Assembly (NCBI GenBank): GCA_964036045.1
Contig: OZ038392.1
Span: forward strand, 20,734,090 to 20,798,089
Reading direction: 5' to 3'
DNA from: Eutreptiella sp. 'Long Island Sound 2002'
Taxonomy: Eukaryota > Euglenozoa > Euglenophyceae > Eutreptiales > Eutreptiaceae
DNA: 64,000 nucleotides
Position 1 is the first letter of the stretch, and every line of letters begins with the position of its first letter. The notes beneath the pieces are model-generated. The model did no database searches and was not told the origin of the DNA. It was given only the letters and a program-made list of their open reading frames with translations. Shown here in pieces: positions 52,691-63,330 of the stretch. Position numbers and translations under genes: made by a program.

Positions 52691-55600
52691 CACCCTGGCA
52701 GCGCGCGCGCCGGCAGCGTACCAGGCGGACGCGGCCAGGCATGGCATCCGGTCCGAGGCGGCGCTCCGGCTCACGGAGGAGCTGCAGGGTGTGTTGCCCG
52801 GGTTCCGCCCGGCCACGCAGGGCCAGCTACAGGAGGAGCTAAAGAGGCAAGCAGCCGCCCTCGAGGAGGACATTCGCCAGCTCCGCGCCCTCCTGGCGGC
52901 AGACCGCAAGCGCGCCATCAAGGACTTCTGGCGCCGCCACGCCCCCGACATCGCCCAGCGATTGAAAGCCGTACGGGGAGCCATAGAGGTAGAGGCTCCG
53001 GGCCCGTCAGGCCTCTGGAACGTGCGGGTTCCCAACACCCAAACGCTCCTCACGGAGGCCCACGACGTGATTTTCGCAGTTCGCGCCTTCTGGCGAGAAC
53101 TGTATGACAAACGCCCGGTGGACCTCCCGGGCTTCCAGGCAGTCCTCGGCCGCCACGTCCCCCGGGTCCCTGAGGGGGCCTGGACACAGGTCCAGCAGTA
53201 CTCCATGCAGGACCTGAAGTCCGCCCTGGACAAGGCCGATGGCAAGGCCCCAGGTCCCAACCACGTGGAGGCCCTCTTCATCAAGGCCCTCCCAGCACCC
53301 GTACAGTGGCTCCTGGTCCATTCCTACCGGGCCATCCTCCGCGGCGCCCCGCCGCCGATGCACTGGAGGGACGCGCACATCTGGCTCAGCCCCAAGGTAC
53401 CGGGCTCTGCCAGACTGGACGACTACAGGCCCATAGCCCTGGGCCAGCTGGACATGAAGCTGCTCACGGGCCCCCTCACCCAGCGCATCACGGAAGTGCT
53501 CACACGGCACAGAGAGGTCAGCGACTGGCAGCAGGGGGCCCTCCCTGGCTCCAACACAGGCCCCCCGCTGTTCATGGTGCAGCGGCAGCTCCAGCGGGGA
53601 AGGCCCAACTACGTCTTCTCCTTTGACGCCCGCAAGGCCTTCGACACCGCCCCACACGGCGCCCTCCCCCTCATCCTGCGCCACCTCTCCGTGCCGCCGG
53701 ACGTCATCGACCTCCTGCTCTTCCTCCACACGTGCGCCAGGCTGCGCATCGTCACAGCACACGGGCTAACGCAGCCCGTCTACATGCTACGCGGCGTCCG
53801 GCAGGGCAACCCCGAGAGCCCCCTGCTGTACGCGCTCCTCCTGGGGCCCCTGCTCAGGGCACAGGGGCACCGCCTGCGCCCGCCGGGAGGGGCCGAGCAC
53901 GGCCTCATCCAGGCCTGTATCGACGACCTGCTGGTGGTGGCCCACACGCTGCAGCACTTCGTCGAGGGCGTGGAGGCGGTGGCCGCGTACCTGGGGATGA
54001 TGGGCATGGAGCTCAACCCCCGCAAGTGCGCCATGGCCACCACGGAGGGGGTCCCGGGCCTGCAGCTGCGCCTCTGCCCCAACCTGGAAAACCCGTGGCA
54101 CTGGGTACCAGCGGCGGACTCCGTCCCCTACCTGGGACTCCAGCTGCAGCCGGACGGGGAGTTCTCCCTGCAGCGCAAGCACCGGCTACGCCTGGCGGCG
54201 GTGCACCACTGGTGCCTTAACATCCTCGCGCCACCGAAAGTGGTGCAGGACGTCATCCTGGCGATCCTCGGGGGGGCGACGCAGTACGTCGCCCCTTTCA
54301 TCGCCGACGACTCCGAAACTGCACGCCACCTGGACCACATCACGGTCCAGGTCGCGAAGGACAGGGCGCGGTACGCCTTCGACGCCTCGCGGGACAGCCT
54401 GCAGGATGACCGGACCCTGGGGCTCACGCGGGTGCCCACGTGGTGCCAGCAAGCAGCGGTGGCCCTCGTTGGTACACTCGTCGACCACCGCGCAACCTCC
54501 GTGCGCGCCGAGGTCACCAAGATGTTCTGCGAGATAGCCGGCGCGCACGGAATATGTCCCGAGGTGCACTACCCCGTCCCGGAGTTCGCAACTCTGGCGG
54601 GAGGCGACTGGGTCCACCGCATACCCCGGGCCCTGGCCGCCCTAGGAGTGGGGCTATACAACCCCATCGCGTGCCCCAGGGCGGCCCATGTCCAACTACA
54701 GTCCCCGCCGGGCAAAATTGTCACGCTGCGCACCGCTGAGCTGCGACACCGCGACACGTGCCGCCTGACGGTGCCACACACAACGCCGTGGCATGGGCAC
54801 CACGGTCCACGCCACCCCTTCCCCGACAACGACGATCCGTGGTCAACGGCGGTGCGGGAGTGCCTCAACCAATGCGCCGATGAACACCTCCACTATTGCC
54901 GCCGTGAGCAGGAGCCCACCAACCAGCCCGGGTGGCGCGACGCCCTGGCCCACCTCTTCCACACCACCGGCACACGGGACCCCCGCCTGAGACTCGTCCA
55001 CCCCACGAGGGCTAAGCAGGACGCCCACACCGGCCCACAGGTGACCCCGGACGGCCTGCACCTCCACGTCGGGGGCTACCGCCGCCGGGACAGCCTATCC
55101 CCTCCCACGCGGGGGGCGGTGTACCACCCGCCAGCAGCCCTCATGTACATCCTCCGCGACGTACTCGCGGACAGCGAGCACCAAGAGCCTAACGCGGACG
55201 TGGCGTGGCCAGAGCCCTTGCGCCCCCGGCCCCACGCGCCGACGCCGTTGTGGTGGGTGACCACGGACGACCAATGCACCCAAGCGACGGGGCAAGCGCA
55301 GCTCCGGGCCGAGTGGGTAATAGTGCAGGTGGGGGCAGGCCAGCCCGAACCCCGCGGGCTCCCCCGTGGCACCGCCCTACTGGTGGCTACGGGGGTGCCG
55401 CACGACCCACACATGGCGGTACACGCGTTGGAGGACGAGCCGGAGGACACGGGACACCTGGTGGTGCACCAGCGCGGGGGCCCGGCGTGGCTCAAGGAAC
55501 ATGTGAGGGCGCTACGGTCCTGGGCAGGCACGGTCGCCGGAGCGGAGATCCGGCTGCACGACCACCCGGCGATGAGCCCAGGCCACACCAGGGCGCTGAG

Positions 55601-58199
55601 CGTGGACCAACTGACCCCCAGCCACCCGGACGTCCGGCGGCACTCTGCCGACCTCAACGCGGGGTGGCTCGGCCCCACCGGATACTACTGGATCCCGGAG
55701 GCCTGGGGACACACCTCCTCTGACGCGTCCGGGGGCGGACCCTGCAAACACGCCACCAGCGTCGCTCTCGCCGCCGACCTCACCCGCACGTGGGCGGTGG
55801 CCATCTCGGGCACGGTGCCCGACGGGGAGGGGGTGGCCGCCTCCCTCCCCCTACAATACGGTACCCACCGACCAAGGGTCCACACGGTGGACGCCGAAGT
55901 CATCCTCCACCTCCTGCGGCACGCAGATCGCGAACGAACCACGGGGGTCCCCGCGGGCGCAGCGAAGGTGGTCAACCAGATGCCCCTGAGGTGGCTCCGG
56001 GACAGCCTGTGCGCGCGAGGGCAACACGCCGGGCACCCGTTCTGGTACGTCCGAGACACCTCGCACCACAGTGACGCCCTACTGCACAAGGCGGACTGGG
56101 CGGCGTCCCAGGACACCGTCCTGCAGAACACCCCCCCGGACCCTGACCACGCCCAACTCATTGTCGCCGGCCGTGACGGCCATCTCGATCTACGGCCCCC
56201 CACGATGCGGGTGCTCGGCGTGGTTGCGCAACGGGCGCAGACGGACCATGCGCTGACGCACCGGGGACACACACCTTTGGGCGCGGCCCACGCCACGGCC
56301 TACGTCCACGCCCGGGAGCTCACCGCGGCAGCCACCAACCGCCAGGCGCTGCGGGCCCGAGACGGCCACACGCCGGTGCAGCGCAGGCTCCGCGTCCGGA
56401 AGGAGCGGCTCTCCGGCGTCGCCATCGTCCCACAACCGTGCCTTTTCTGCGGCGACCCGGAGGAGACCCCGGTGCACATGCACGTGGGATGCGCCCACTC
56501 ACGGCTCCTCTGGCCCCACTACCGCCAGGCGGTACACGAGGCGGCCCGCCACCTCCCAGCTGGGGACGAAGCCCTGTGGGTGGCCTCGTGGCGCTCCGCA
56601 GGCGCCACGTGGACGGAGGTGTTCTGCTCCGGACTGGTGCCCGAGGACGCGGAGGCGCAGCTCCGCGCCATAACCCGATACGACCCGCCGGGAGGGACCT
56701 CGGTGGACGATTTCCTCCACCACATGCTCCGACTGGGGGACTTCGCGTGGGAGCTTCGCAACCACCGGCTCGAGCAACTCCTCCGCGAGCCCCAGAGCGC
56801 GGCGGCCCGGGCGCACCGGTGGCTCACTGCGGCGGAGGGCGACCACCCTCCCCCTCCCCCGCGCCCTGACAAGGACTTCGTAGCCTCCCTCCGTGTTGTG
56901 AATGGCACTCTGGAGTGCCCGCCCCAAGAGAGCCCCCACCCGTACCAGGACCTGCCGGGGGGGTTCTCGAGGCACCTACAAGACGCCCTCTTCCCACCGT
57001 GGATCATCGGGCGCGGCTCCATGACCGCATGGGAGGCGCGCATCGTGGGTGAGGAGTGGGCGCGTGAGTGGAGCCGGTGGTGCGCCGCCACGCGCGCCCC
57101 GGAGACCCCTGCGCAACGATGCGCCGCCATCCCGCTCCAGGGGTGGGGACCGGACACCCGGCCGAGACCCACCATAATCCGCGGGGCGGGGCCTGACCAC
57201 CCGTGGGACGCGGCGACGGGGGAATGGCTGCAGGCGGCCCCGAGGCCGCAAGCAGGATGGACTGGGGACGTGTCCTCACTCGTCAGGACACCCGTCCCGC
57301 CCCGCATCGTCCTTCACGCCGCCAACGTGCTCCGGGCTACGGGGATACGCACGTGGGGACACGCTGCAGCCACCGTCCGGTGGCACCCCCCAGAGGACAA
57401 GGCCACCCAACTCACCGTGGCGCACTTCAAAGCTGGGGGGCCGGTATACGACGACGCCCTGTCCCAGCTGGGCGACACCCAGGGGCCCTTGCTCCTCATG
57501 CTCCCCACCGGCATTGCAGCCGCGCTGCGCCAGGAGCTAGACGGCTGCGAAGGGCTGCGAGTGGGGTGGGAGGCAGTCGCGGACGGCACCCTGCTGGCCC
57601 TCCTCCACAGAGACACCGCGAACGGGTGCCGATGGGATGCGCTGACGCCCCACCTCACCGGGCGCCACGTGTACATGGCGAGCCCCCCCCAGGGGCACCC
57701 CCGCCCGGCATGGGACGACCTCATCGCCGCCTTCCACTACCACGGGATCCTCCCCGACGACACGTGGCAGGAGGTCCAGCGGAAGACGCCTGGCAAGGAC
57801 TACCGGCGCCGCGTCCGCGCCCGCCTGCTGGAGATCCGGGACCCCCTCCGACAGAGGTGGGACGACCTCTGGCTCCGCCATCTCGACCCTTGGTCGCCGC
57901 CCTGCCACCTCCCACACACCTGCCGACTCTGCGGAGAATGTGACACGGTGTCCTCCGCAGCGTCGACAGGCGCCAACAGGTGCGCGCGGTGCGCCCAGGT
58001 AGCCGCGTGCCCCTGGCCCGAACCTCCCGCAGGCCCGCGCAGGCGCACAGAGGAGGAGGCCTTGCGCCGGCGCATCGAGGGGGCACACACCCCCTCGCAC
58101 GAACAAGCGGGCCCCGCGGGCGCTGCCCTTCTGTGGATCCACGTGCACCTGCGGGACCCCACATCCGTTGCGCACCTGTCGCACGTGTTCGCCCCTTAA
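52584..58199 (+). CDS. LINE C reverse transcriptase - RNase H polyprotein, 1871 residues, intact
   Basis: A single open frame. RT: KAPGPNHVEALFIKALP near residue 220, YRPIALGQLDMKLLTGPLT near 285, motif A YVFSFDARKAFDTAPH near 343-358, motif B GVRQGNPESPLLYALL near 402, motif C QACIDDLLVVA near 440-450 (IDD rather than ADD), MELNPRKCAM, VPYLGLQLQPDG. RNase H: TSSDASGG near 1042, HTVDAEVILHLL near 1100, SDALLHKADWAAS near 1155-1168. Then a knuckle CLFCGDPEETPVHMHVGC near 1283-1300, and after some 480 unassigned residues a second Cys cluster, CRLCGECDTVSS...ANRCARC, near 1778-1802. The stop is TAA. The ORF is unusually long for a LINE RT protein because of the C-terminal extension. No stop or frameshift was seen, so the catalytic core may be active. 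Confidence 0.9.
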   Translation: MTPWRAWQPSPAGTDPAEGDLAESGMQLQAAVLRYDTLAARAPAAYQADAARHGIRSEAALRLTEELQGVLPGFRPATQGQLQEELKRQAAALEEDIRQLRALLAADRKRAIKDFWRRHAPDIAQRLKAVRGAIEVEAPGPSGLWNVRVPNTQTLLTEAHDVIFAVRAFWRELYDKRPVDLPGFQAVLGRHVPRVPEGAWTQVQQYSMQDLKSALDKADGKAPGPNHVEALFIKALPAPVQWLLVHSYRAILRGAPPPMHWRDAHIWLSPKVPGSARLDDYRPIALGQLDMKLLTGPLTQRITEVLTRHREVSDWQQGALPGSNTGPPLFMVQRQLQRGRPNYVFSFDARKAFDTAPHGALPLILRHLSVPPDVIDLLLFLHTCARLRIVTAHGLTQPVYMLRGVRQGNPESPLLYALLLGPLLRAQGHRLRPPGGAEHGLIQACIDDLLVVAHTLQHFVEGVEAVAAYLGMMGMELNPRKCAMATTEGVPGLQLRLCPNLENPWHWVPAADSVPYLGLQLQPDGEFSLQRKHRLRLAAVHHWCLNILAPPKVVQDVILAILGGATQYVAPFIADDSETARHLDHITVQVAKDRARYAFDASRDSLQDDRTLGLTRVPTWCQQAAVALVGTLVDHRATSVRAEVTKMFCEIAGAHGICPEVHYPVPEFATLAGGDWVHRIPRALAALGVGLYNPIACPRAAHVQLQSPPGKIVTLRTAELRHRDTCRLTVPHTTPWHGHHGPRHPFPDNDDPWSTAVRECLNQCADEHLHYCRREQEPTNQPGWRDALAHLFHTTGTRDPRLRLVHPTRAKQDAHTGPQVTPDGLHLHVGGYRRRDSLSPPTRGAVYHPPAALMYILRDVLADSEHQEPNADVAWPEPLRPRPHAPTPLWWVTTDDQCTQATGQAQLRAEWVIVQVGAGQPEPRGLPRGTALLVATGVPHDPHMAVHALEDEPEDTGHLVVHQRGGPAWLKEHVRALRSWAGTVAGAEIRLHDHPAMSPGHTRALSVDQLTPSHPDVRRHSADLNAGWLGPTGYYWIPEAWGHTSSDASGGGPCKHATSVALAADLTRTWAVAISGTVPDGEGVAASLPLQYGTHRPRVHTVDAEVILHLLRHADRERTTGVPAGAAKVVNQMPLRWLRDSLCARGQHAGHPFWYVRDTSHHSDALLHKADWAASQDTVLQNTPPDPDHAQLIVAGRDGHLDLRPPTMRVLGVVAQRAQTDHALTHRGHTPLGAAHATAYVHARELTAAATNRQALRARDGHTPVQRRLRVRKERLSGVAIVPQPCLFCGDPEETPVHMHVGCAHSRLLWPHYRQAVHEAARHLPAGDEALWVASWRSAGATWTEVFCSGLVPEDAEAQLRAITRYDPPGGTSVDDFLHHMLRLGDFAWELRNHRLEQLLREPQSAAARAHRWLTAAEGDHPPPPPRPDKDFVASLRVVNGTLECPPQESPHPYQDLPGGFSRHLQDALFPPWIIGRGSMTAWEARIVGEEWAREWSRWCAATRAPETPAQRCAAIPLQGWGPDTRPRPTIIRGAGPDHPWDAATGEWLQAAPRPQAGWTGDVSSLVRTPVPPRIVLHAANVLRATGIRTWGHAAATVRWHPPEDKATQLTVAHFKAGGPVYDDALSQLGDTQGPLLLMLPTGIAAALRQELDGCEGLRVGWEAVADGTLLALLHRDTANGCRWDALTPHLTGRHVYMASPPQGHPRPAWDDLIAAFHYHGILPDDTWQEVQRKTPGKDYRRRVRARLLEIRDPLRQRWDDLWLRHLDPWSPPCHLPHTCRLCGECDTVSSAASTGANRCARCAQVAACPWPEPPAGPRRRTEEEALRRRIEGAHTPSHEQAGPAGAALLWIHVHLRDPTSVAHLSHVFAP

Positions 58200-58238
58200 C
58201 CCCCACCCGCCGCCGCCCTTTGCACAGCCCGCAGCACC

Positions 58239-58595
58239 ATGCCACGCCGACGGGGGGATGGGCCGGGGCACACCAGGGCCCGCCGCAGAGCGCAGGAGGC
58301 GGCCGTCCGGGGCCTGGTGGCGGACGCGGTGGCGGAGGCACACGAAGCACACGCTGCCGCACGGTGTGACCTGGAGGGCAGTGCGAGGGCTTTCCTCAAC
58401 GAGACCGCCCTCCCGGCCGTCAGCGCCCTGAACGGAGCGGGGGCCCCTACGCTGCTCCAGGCAATGCACCGGATCGTGAACGCCGTCCGGCCGGGGCTCA
58501 TCAGCCCGGAGGCGCCCCTCTACGGGCACTGGATGGAGTGGCGCGAGTCCAATCGGTCGGGCCGGCCCCTATCCATGGAGACACCCTGCGGCTGA
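58239..58595 (+). CDS. Small ORF downstream of LINE C RT, hypothetical
   Basis: 118 residues from ATG 58239, 39 bases after the RT stop. The N-terminus is basic (MPRRRGDGPGHTRARRRAQE), then Ala-rich and helical, with a more ordered end (LLQAMHRIVNAVRPGLISPE). Not recognised. The tight spacing (the next ATG is 17 bases after its stop) suggests it belongs to the same transcript as the RT ORF. Confidence 0.45.
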   Translation: MPRRRGDGPGHTRARRRAQEAAVRGLVADAVAEAHEAHAAARCDLEGSARAFLNETALPAVSALNGAGAPTLLQAMHRIVNAVRPGLISPEAPLYGHWMEWRESNRSGRPLSMETPCG

Positions 58596-58612
58596 CGGGA
58601 GCAGGGTCTGCC

Positions 58613-59470
58613 ATGTCCCTCCGCAGTAGCGCCGCAGCCCTGCTGCACGCCCTAAAGACGCGCTACCCCGGGGACGCGGCCCCGTACCTGAACCAGGCGC
58701 AAGCCACGTACCCGGGAGGGGTGTCCGAGCTGGATGCGGCGCTCCTCCTTCTAGACCCGCCGGATGAGGACCTGGAGGTGGGCGAGGTCACGGGGTCCGT
58801 GGAAGGCGCGGACGAGGCGTCCGCCCGCCCCCGGCCGACCAACCCGGTGTACGACGGCACCAGGCCTACCCCCCCGTACGCCGTCGTCTACGAGGCGTTC
58901 CCCAGGGAGCCCACTTGGTGCCCCGCCCTCCCGCCGGCGACGCACGCGCCCCGCGGCTGGGCTAACAAAGACCTGTCCCCCCCCCTCTCCAGAACCAGGG
59001 GTGCCCACCACAGGGGGCAGGTCCTCTGGCAGGAGTGCCCTGGCACCCCCCTGCTCCTCCTCGTCGTCGCGACCCGCGGGGACCCGGGGCGGATCCTGGG
59101 GATCACCCCCATCCAGCTCTATGGGGCAACACCCGTACCCCGCCCCCCCCTCCCGGCGCCCGCGGCGCGGGACGGGGTACACACCTTTTTGCGAACACAG
59201 GAGGTCACCGCCGTTACGGGGGTCCACCTGGTGCGGCTGCCCCCGACACCGCTCGACGACCCCCGGGGGCCCAGGGCCCTGGGCCCCGCCCCAGACTGGG
59301 AGCTATGGCGCGGTGCGTCGGCCGCGTGGCTCCCCCGCCTCCCGTCCCCATGCCGGTGGATGGCTGCAGGCCCCCGGCCGTGCGGGGCTGACGCCACAGC
59401 CGGCCCCCCACCCCCTCCCCCCCTCCCCCCCGCAGGGCATCACACGGCACCGCCCACGGCACGGCACTGA
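58613..59470 (+). CDS. Hypothetical ORF in the LINE C 3' gene block
   Basis: 285 residues from ATG 58613. The N-terminus is ordered (MSLRSSAAALLHALKTRYPG, ELDAALLLLDPPDED). The middle has WCPALPPATHAPRGWANKDL and a strand-rich LLLLVVATRGDPGRILGITP, VTAVTGVHLVRLPP. The tail is proline-rich. No domain recognised. Its stop overlaps the next start as TGATG at 59468-59472, a reinitiation-type junction like those in LINE A and B. Confidence 0.5.
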   Translation: MSLRSSAAALLHALKTRYPGDAAPYLNQAQATYPGGVSELDAALLLLDPPDEDLEVGEVTGSVEGADEASARPRPTNPVYDGTRPTPPYAVVYEAFPREPTWCPALPPATHAPRGWANKDLSPPLSRTRGAHHRGQVLWQECPGTPLLLLVVATRGDPGRILGITPIQLYGATPVPRPPLPAPAARDGVHTFLRTQEVTAVTGVHLVRLPPTPLDDPRGPRALGPAPDWELWRGASAAWLPRLPSPCRWMAAGPRPCGADATAGPPPPPPLPPAGHHTAPPTARH

Positions 59471-61801
59471 TGCACCAGGAGGTAGTGGGAAGGGCGCGCC
59501 CGCCACCACGCATGCCTACCAGGGTAACAGTGATGGCAGACTCCGATGGGTCCCCTCGGCGGGACGACCGCCACCACCGCCGGTCCCGCTCCCGCTCCCC
59601 CGTCTCCTCCCCGGAGTGGACGGGGGAGACCCTCGCGGAGCGCGAGGAGCGGAGGCTGGCGGAGGCGGCGGTGCTGGTCGGGCCGCCACCGCCGGCCGGG
59701 GAGCCTGAGCCAGCCGAGATGACCGCCCCCGCCGCCCAAGCAGCCAGCCCCGCCGCCCCGCCCCGAGAGGGGGCCCCTGACGCGCAGGAAGCGGAGACCG
59801 CAGCCCCAGCGAGCCACGCCGCGGCCCCGACCGCGGCCCCCGGCACGCCGCCGACACGGGGGGCAGCCCCGGCGCAGGAACCGGGCGCATCGTGGAGGGC
59901 TGCCGCAGCTGCAGAGGAGAGCAAGAAGGGCGCGCGAGGGGTTGCGACCGCGGCCCCGGCGGGCCGCACCACCGCCTCGGCCGACCACGCCGCGGCCCCC
60001 AGCACGCCGCGGAAGCGGGGGGCGGACCCCGCACGGGCCACGGGGGCCTCGTCGGCAGCCGCCACAGCAGCGAAGGAGAGCGAGGAGGGCGCGCGAGGGG
60101 CTGCGGCCGCAACCCCGGCGGGCCGCGATACCTCCTCGGCCGGCTACGCCGCGACCCCCAGCACGCCGCGCAAGCGAGGGAAGAACCCCGCACGGGCCAC
60201 GGGCGCCTCGCCGGCGGCCGCCGCGGCAGCAGAGGAGAACGAGGAGGGCGCGCGAGGGGTTGCGACCGCGGCCCCGGCGGGCCGCACCACCGCCTCGGCC
60301 GACCACGCCGCGGCCCCCAACACACCGCGAAAGCGGGGGGCGGACCCCGCACGAGCCACGGGGGCCTCGTCGGAAGCCGCGACAGCAGCGAAGGAGAGCG
60401 AGGAGGGCGCGCGAGGGGCTGCGGCCGCAACCCCAGCGGGCCGCGATACCGCCTCGGCCGGCCACGCCGCGACCCCCAGCACGCCGCGCAAGCGAGGGAA
60501 GAACCCCGCACGGGCCACGGACGCCTCGCCGGCGGCCGCCGCAGCAGCAGCAGTGGGCAGGGAGGGCGCGAAGTACCGCGCCCACGCCAACCCCACCCAC
60601 ACCCACACCAGCCCCCCCAAGCCGTTCCCCCCCAAGCCCTTCCCCCCGGGGCGGGAGCGGCACGTCCGCCCCCCGACGCGCGAGCGCTCGCCGCCGGGCG
60701 TCACGCTGCCGCAGCTGCAAAGGCAGCGGGACGCCCGGCGATTGGTCCAGGAAGGGCGCAGCAGCGGGGGGGAGCAGAGCGCAGGCAGCGGACGGCGCGA
60801 CTCGGGGCCGGGGGCCGGGAAGGGGCCAGGGCACGGGAAGGGCGCGCAGGGGCACGGCCAGGGAGCCCAGGTGCAGGGGGCAGGGCGAGGGGAGGTGGGA
60901 GAGCGAGCGGGCCAGGGCGTGGGGGACGGGAGGTGGGACCGGCGACACGGGCAGGGGGCTGGAAAGGGGCCCAAGGGCAAGGGCAAGGGCGCCGCGGGCC
61001 CCAAGGGACAGGCGGGACGGGGCATGGGAGCCCAAGGGGGGAGGATGGGACGAAGGGAGGGGGGCAGAGGGCGGGGCGCCCCCGCAGCCGGACGTGCAGC
61101 CGGTGAGGTGCATCCCCCCCGGCATCCAACAGATGCTGGCACACCACACCCACCGCCACCACCACCACCACCACCACCACCTCTACAACATCGACCCTGA
61201 CGCCGGCGAGCTCGTCCCCCCCCAACCCCCACGACACCAGCACCATCAAGCTCCCCCCGCGCCGAGGGCGGAGCCGGCGCGGATGGCCTCGGCGGAGGGG
61301 GGACGGGGCGCGGCATCGGCGCCGCAGGCGCAGGGGCAGCGAGGGGGGCCGGCACGGGGGGCAGAGGAGGGCCGGCCATGGGACCGGGACTGGGGCGCGG
61401 TCCCGGACCCCTTGGGGGAGGAGACCCTCCCCCTGGTGGGGGAGGTGTACGGGTGGTTGTGCTGGGCCAACCATGGGACCTCCAGGAGGTCGAGGAACCG
61501 GCCCTTCGATGCCGTGCTCCTCCGGAGAGACGGAGGAAACCGAGAGGTACCCCCGGGGGGGTGGGCAGCCCCAGAGGACCAACAGAGGGTCCTCAGGTCA
61601 GTGATCCGGGCGGCGTGGCCCGACAGGGAGCCGACGTCGCCGGCCTTCCTGGAAGGGGGAGCGGTGCTCCGCATCACGGATGCGGACGCCAACAACTGGC
61701 TCCCCCGGGCTTTGCGCAGCGCCCTCGCCCACTGGCGCTACCGCCGGCACAATCCGCCGCCGCCACAGCCCCAGCCCCCACACAAGCGGCGGCGCAGGTG
61801 A
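59470..61801 (+). pseudogene. Ala-rich repeat protein with conserved C-terminal region, probable frameshift
   Basis: Starts at 59470 or at ATG 59533 (MADSDGSPRRDDRHHRRSRS, an RS-like N-terminus). A 318-base (106-residue) block at 59931-60248 is repeated at 60249-60566; each block consists of two related halves of about 53 residues with TPRKRG motifs. A Gly/Lys/Gln-rich stretch follows. Ordered sequence then continues only after a +1 shift near 61035-61080: PPGIQQMLAHHTHR, a His8 run (61150-61180), RPWDRDWGAVPDPLGEETLP, LVGEVYGWLCWANHGTSRR and VLRITDADANNWLPRALRSA, ending at TGA 61799-61801. The function is unknown. Basic, RS-like and repeat-rich features fit an RNP or gag-like protein, or a host gene. 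Confidence 0.5.
59931..60566 (+). repeat. 318-bp in-frame tandem duplication
   Basis: CGCGCGAGGGGTTGCGACCG occurs at 59931 and 60249, and the following 318 bases are nearly the same. Each copy is made of two similar halves (RTTASADHAAAP..TPRKRG and RDT.SAG.AATPSTPRKRG). Confidence 0.9.
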
Positions 61802-63221
61802 ATGCCCAGACGGCGGGTACGAGAGAGTTGGGGGGGGGGGCTGGGCCCCCCGACCCACGCCCCCCCCACGGTTCGGCACGACGCAAGAGGGCGTGCCACC
61901 TCCCGCGGGAGGGAGTGCGGAGACAACGAGCGCGGGGGGGAACCTGCTGCCCCGCAGCCCGCTAACCACTGACCGCTAACCCTCACTGCCACCCCCGGCC
62001 GGCCAGCGCCGCGCGACAACGGCCGGGGGATGAGGGGCCCCAGCGAGGGCCTGCGCGAGGATCCGGCTCTCGGTAGAGGGGGGCGGGGGAAGGGCGCGAC
62101 CCCCCAGCCGATGGCTGGCCCCCGGGGCCAGGACTGCCATGCCGCCCCCCCCCCCGGCCGTCAGGAGGCATCGCCAGGGAACCAAAGGGCCCCCCCCACT
62201 CCCACCCCCCCCCCTCCCACACAGGCCTGAGAGCGGGCGGGGGGGCGGCCCCCCCACCCCCCCCCCCCGCACCCACCCCAGCTGGGGAGCCACAGGCGCG
62301 GCCCTCCGCCCCCCCAGGGCCGGGGGGGCGCCCCCCCCCCCAGAAGTAAGGGCGACGCGGTAAGGGCAACGGCGGCTGGACCCGCTCCCGCGATCCCACA
62401 CCGGCGTGCCGGAGCAACGCGCACAACGGAACAGGAAGGAGGCCGCGCCCCACATGACCCTCCCGTAACCACAGCTCACTCTGAGATGACAGAGGGGGGG
62501 TTCGGGTCAGCTGGGGCCCCCGGGGGAGCGGTCCACGGGCCGCCCCTCGCCCCCCCCCACCCCGGGGCGGCACTTCAGCCCACACCGCACGCGCACGCCG
62601 GAAGGGAACGCGCCGGCAACACGGAGAGGGCCAGGATGGAGTACCGCAGGCCGCCGCCCGGAACGAGAGCAGGGAGGCCGCGGCGCGACACCACCCCCCC
62701 CCCCCCCCGCCCCCCCACCGGCCCGCCAGCCGCGGGGGCCCCGGCCCCCGACCCCCGAGGCAGGGGGGATGGTCCCCCCCCGCCCGAGAGGGGAGCCGGA
62801 GTGCGACCCGCCCCCCCGCCCCAGCCGCCGGCTCACATGGGGGTCGCGAAGAACAAGCGAGCCCACGCCTGCGCAACAGGACGCCGCACAGATCGTACCC
62901 AGAGAAGCCGGGTGAGCACGAACCGGAGTGGTATGGGGGGCCACGCCCCCCATGGACAGCACAACGCCAGTGACGCCCGCTTTGTTGCCTGCCCAGGGAA
63001 GGCAGAGGGACGCAAAGAGGCAGAGCGACCCCCCGCCCTACAGGCCCCGCCCCGGCCGCACAGCCGGGGGATACGGCGCACGCCCCCCCCCCCCCCTTCA
63101 GCCCGCCCCCCAGCATAAGAACGCCATGGACCCGCCCCGCGGCGCGCAGCCCCCACAGGGACAGAGCAGAGCCCCCACACCCGCACGCCCGCGCCCACAA
63201 CACGGACCCCGACAGCCCACC
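61802..63221. other. GC-rich region with many C/G homopolymers, no gene recognised
   Basis: Open frames on both strands here reflect composition (Pro/Gly/Arg) and lack motifs. It may be the LINE C 3' untranslated region and its junction with a following copy. Confidence 0.45.
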
Positions 63222-63330
63222 CAGTGGACGGGCAGTCGGGGGAGGAGGAGCGCAAGACTCCAGACGCCCCACGCAACGGTAGAAGGCACCCCCCCCGGGG
63301 ACGCCCTGCCACCGCCCCCACAACCCCAAG
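63222..63330 (+). repeat. Single copy of the 211-bp-array unit (part)
   Basis: ACGGGCAGTCGGGGGAGGAG...CAGACGCCCC.CGCAACGGTAGAAGGCACCCCCC-GGGGACGCCCT-CCACC matches in order the core of the units at 43405-46215. The preceding CCCACCCAGTGGACGGGCAG also matches 43388-43413. Confidence 0.7.
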
